Source: Paracoccaceae bacterium (lineage in GTDB: Bacteria; Pseudomonadota; Alphaproteobacteria; Rhodobacterales; Rhodobacteraceae). Taken from it: a stretch of 13,904 nt of DNA. Positions 13,494 to 13,904 of this stretch are shown here, piece after piece (positions within the stretch are counted from its first letter, which is position 1; each line of letters begins with the position of its first letter). Location of the stretch: NCBI GenBank assembly GCA_015485375.1, contig WFTU01000252.1, positions 1 through 13,904 on the forward strand, read 5' to 3'. A program made the translations under genes and the position numbers. A model generated the notes under the pieces. It was not told the origin of the DNA. It saw only the letters and a list, made by a program, of their open reading frames with translations, and did not search any database.

Positions 13494-13904
13494 CCCAGCA
13501 CCTCTTTCCAGCTTGCAATCTGACGGCGAACACTATCGGGAGCAGTTCCACCATAACTAGAACGGCTTTTGACCGAGTTGTCCACCCCCAAAACTTCGTA
13601 AACGCTTATATTGATGGCCGGATGCACGGATTTCATGTCTTCCAGCGTCAAATCCGGCAGATCGCAGCCTTTGTCTTCGGCCATTTTTACTAGCGCTCCG
13701 GTTGCGTGATGGGCGTCGCGGAACGGCAGGCCTGCCTCGCGCACCAGCCAGTCGGCCAGATCGGTCGCGGTGGAAAAGCCGCTGGCCGCCGCCACGCGCA
13801 ACGCGTCGGGGTTCGGGCGCATGTCGCCAACCATCCCCGTCATCGCCGCAAGCGCCAACATCAGGGAATCAGCGGCGTCGAACACCTGTTCCTTGTCCTC
13901 CTGC
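13490..13904 (-). CDS. argH: Argininosuccinate lyase, C-terminal part (5' end off right edge)
   Basis: The last 137 residues of ArgH, the enzyme that splits argininosuccinate into arginine and fumarate in the cytoplasm. The visible sequence enters at QEDKEQVFDAADSL, a family block following the catalytic loop, then MVGDMRPNPDALRVAAASGF, TDLADWLVREAGLPFRDAHH, a conserved C-terminal helical region, and SYGGTAPDSVRRQIASW near the end. The active-site Ser loop (GSSxMPxKxN) lies off the window. The GTG within this region is not a start; the frame is open to the edge. It is the first seen gene of the minus-strand cluster, and its stop overlaps the lipoprotein start. Confidence 0.95.
   Translation of the reverse strand, partial: QEDKEQVFDAADSLMLALAAMTGMVGDMRPNPDALRVAAASGFSTATDLADWLVREAGLPFRDAHHATGALVKMAEDKGCDLPDLTLEDMKSVHPAINISVYEVLGVDNSVKSRSSYGGTAPDSVRRQIASWKEVLG

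Noticed and set aside
1..13904. Mobile elements, CRISPR, tRNA/rRNA or phage defence genes
   Set aside because: No transposase or integrase motif, no regular repeat array, no cloverleaf or rRNA sequence seen; all long frames are explained by core genes.

Overview
The window looks like chromosomal DNA of a GC-rich alphaproteobacterium, most likely Rhodobacterales (Roseobacter/Rhodobacter relatives). The grounds are the gene families and their order: ATP-type pckA divergent from chvI-chvG, followed by a short HprK, RapZ, a mannose-family EIIA and HPr, and an argH / small lipoprotein / lysA / DUF4175 (TIGR02302) cluster. No rRNA, tRNA, CRISPR, insertion sequence or phage gene was seen. This is core-genome territory, and genes fill nearly all of it.

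Left part (1-2641): the 5' portion of a gamma-glutamyltransferase-family gene runs off the left edge on the minus strand. A strong intrinsic hairpin separates it from pckA, also on minus. The 312-bp region upstream of pckA and chvI has no long gene. It does hold several signals: a possible 28-codon pckA leader ORF with a good Shine-Dalgarno (SD), a 9-nt segment perfectly complementary to that SD, a hairpin just before the pckA ribosome site, TTTTGT repeats and a candidate chvI promoter.

Centre (2642-6967, plus strand): a tight operon chvI-chvG-hprK-rapZ-manX(EIIA)-HPr with start/stop overlaps at four junctions and an 8-nt gap at the last. It joins an envelope-stress two-component system to the regulatory, non-transporting PTS. 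HPr has the His for enzyme I/EIIA phosphotransfer and the Ser for HPr kinase, and EIIA has its phosphorylatable His. Enzyme I is not in the window. pckA beside it links the locus to gluconeogenesis.

Right-centre (6968-8973): a PlsC-type acyltransferase (minus) and a zinc-ribbon, very acidic, single-pass membrane protein (plus) diverge from a 167-bp promoter region. Both end back-to-back with their convergent neighbours, with no untranslated space (6965-6970 and 8970-8973).

Right part (8970-13904, minus strand, read right to left): argH (3' part), a 36-residue LptM/LppL-like lipoprotein overlapping the argH stop, a secreted molybdopterin-oxidoreductase-fold-like protein without cysteines, lysA, and an 808-residue DUF4175 membrane protein. 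This looks like an arginine/lysine-DAP biosynthesis and cell-envelope cluster, with a possible internal promoter and a 14-bp palindrome in front of lysA.

No clearly new multi-gene system was found. The best leads are the candidate pckA leader, the unlisted small lipoprotein gene, the cysteine-free SUOX-like protein and the fused convergent gene ends.
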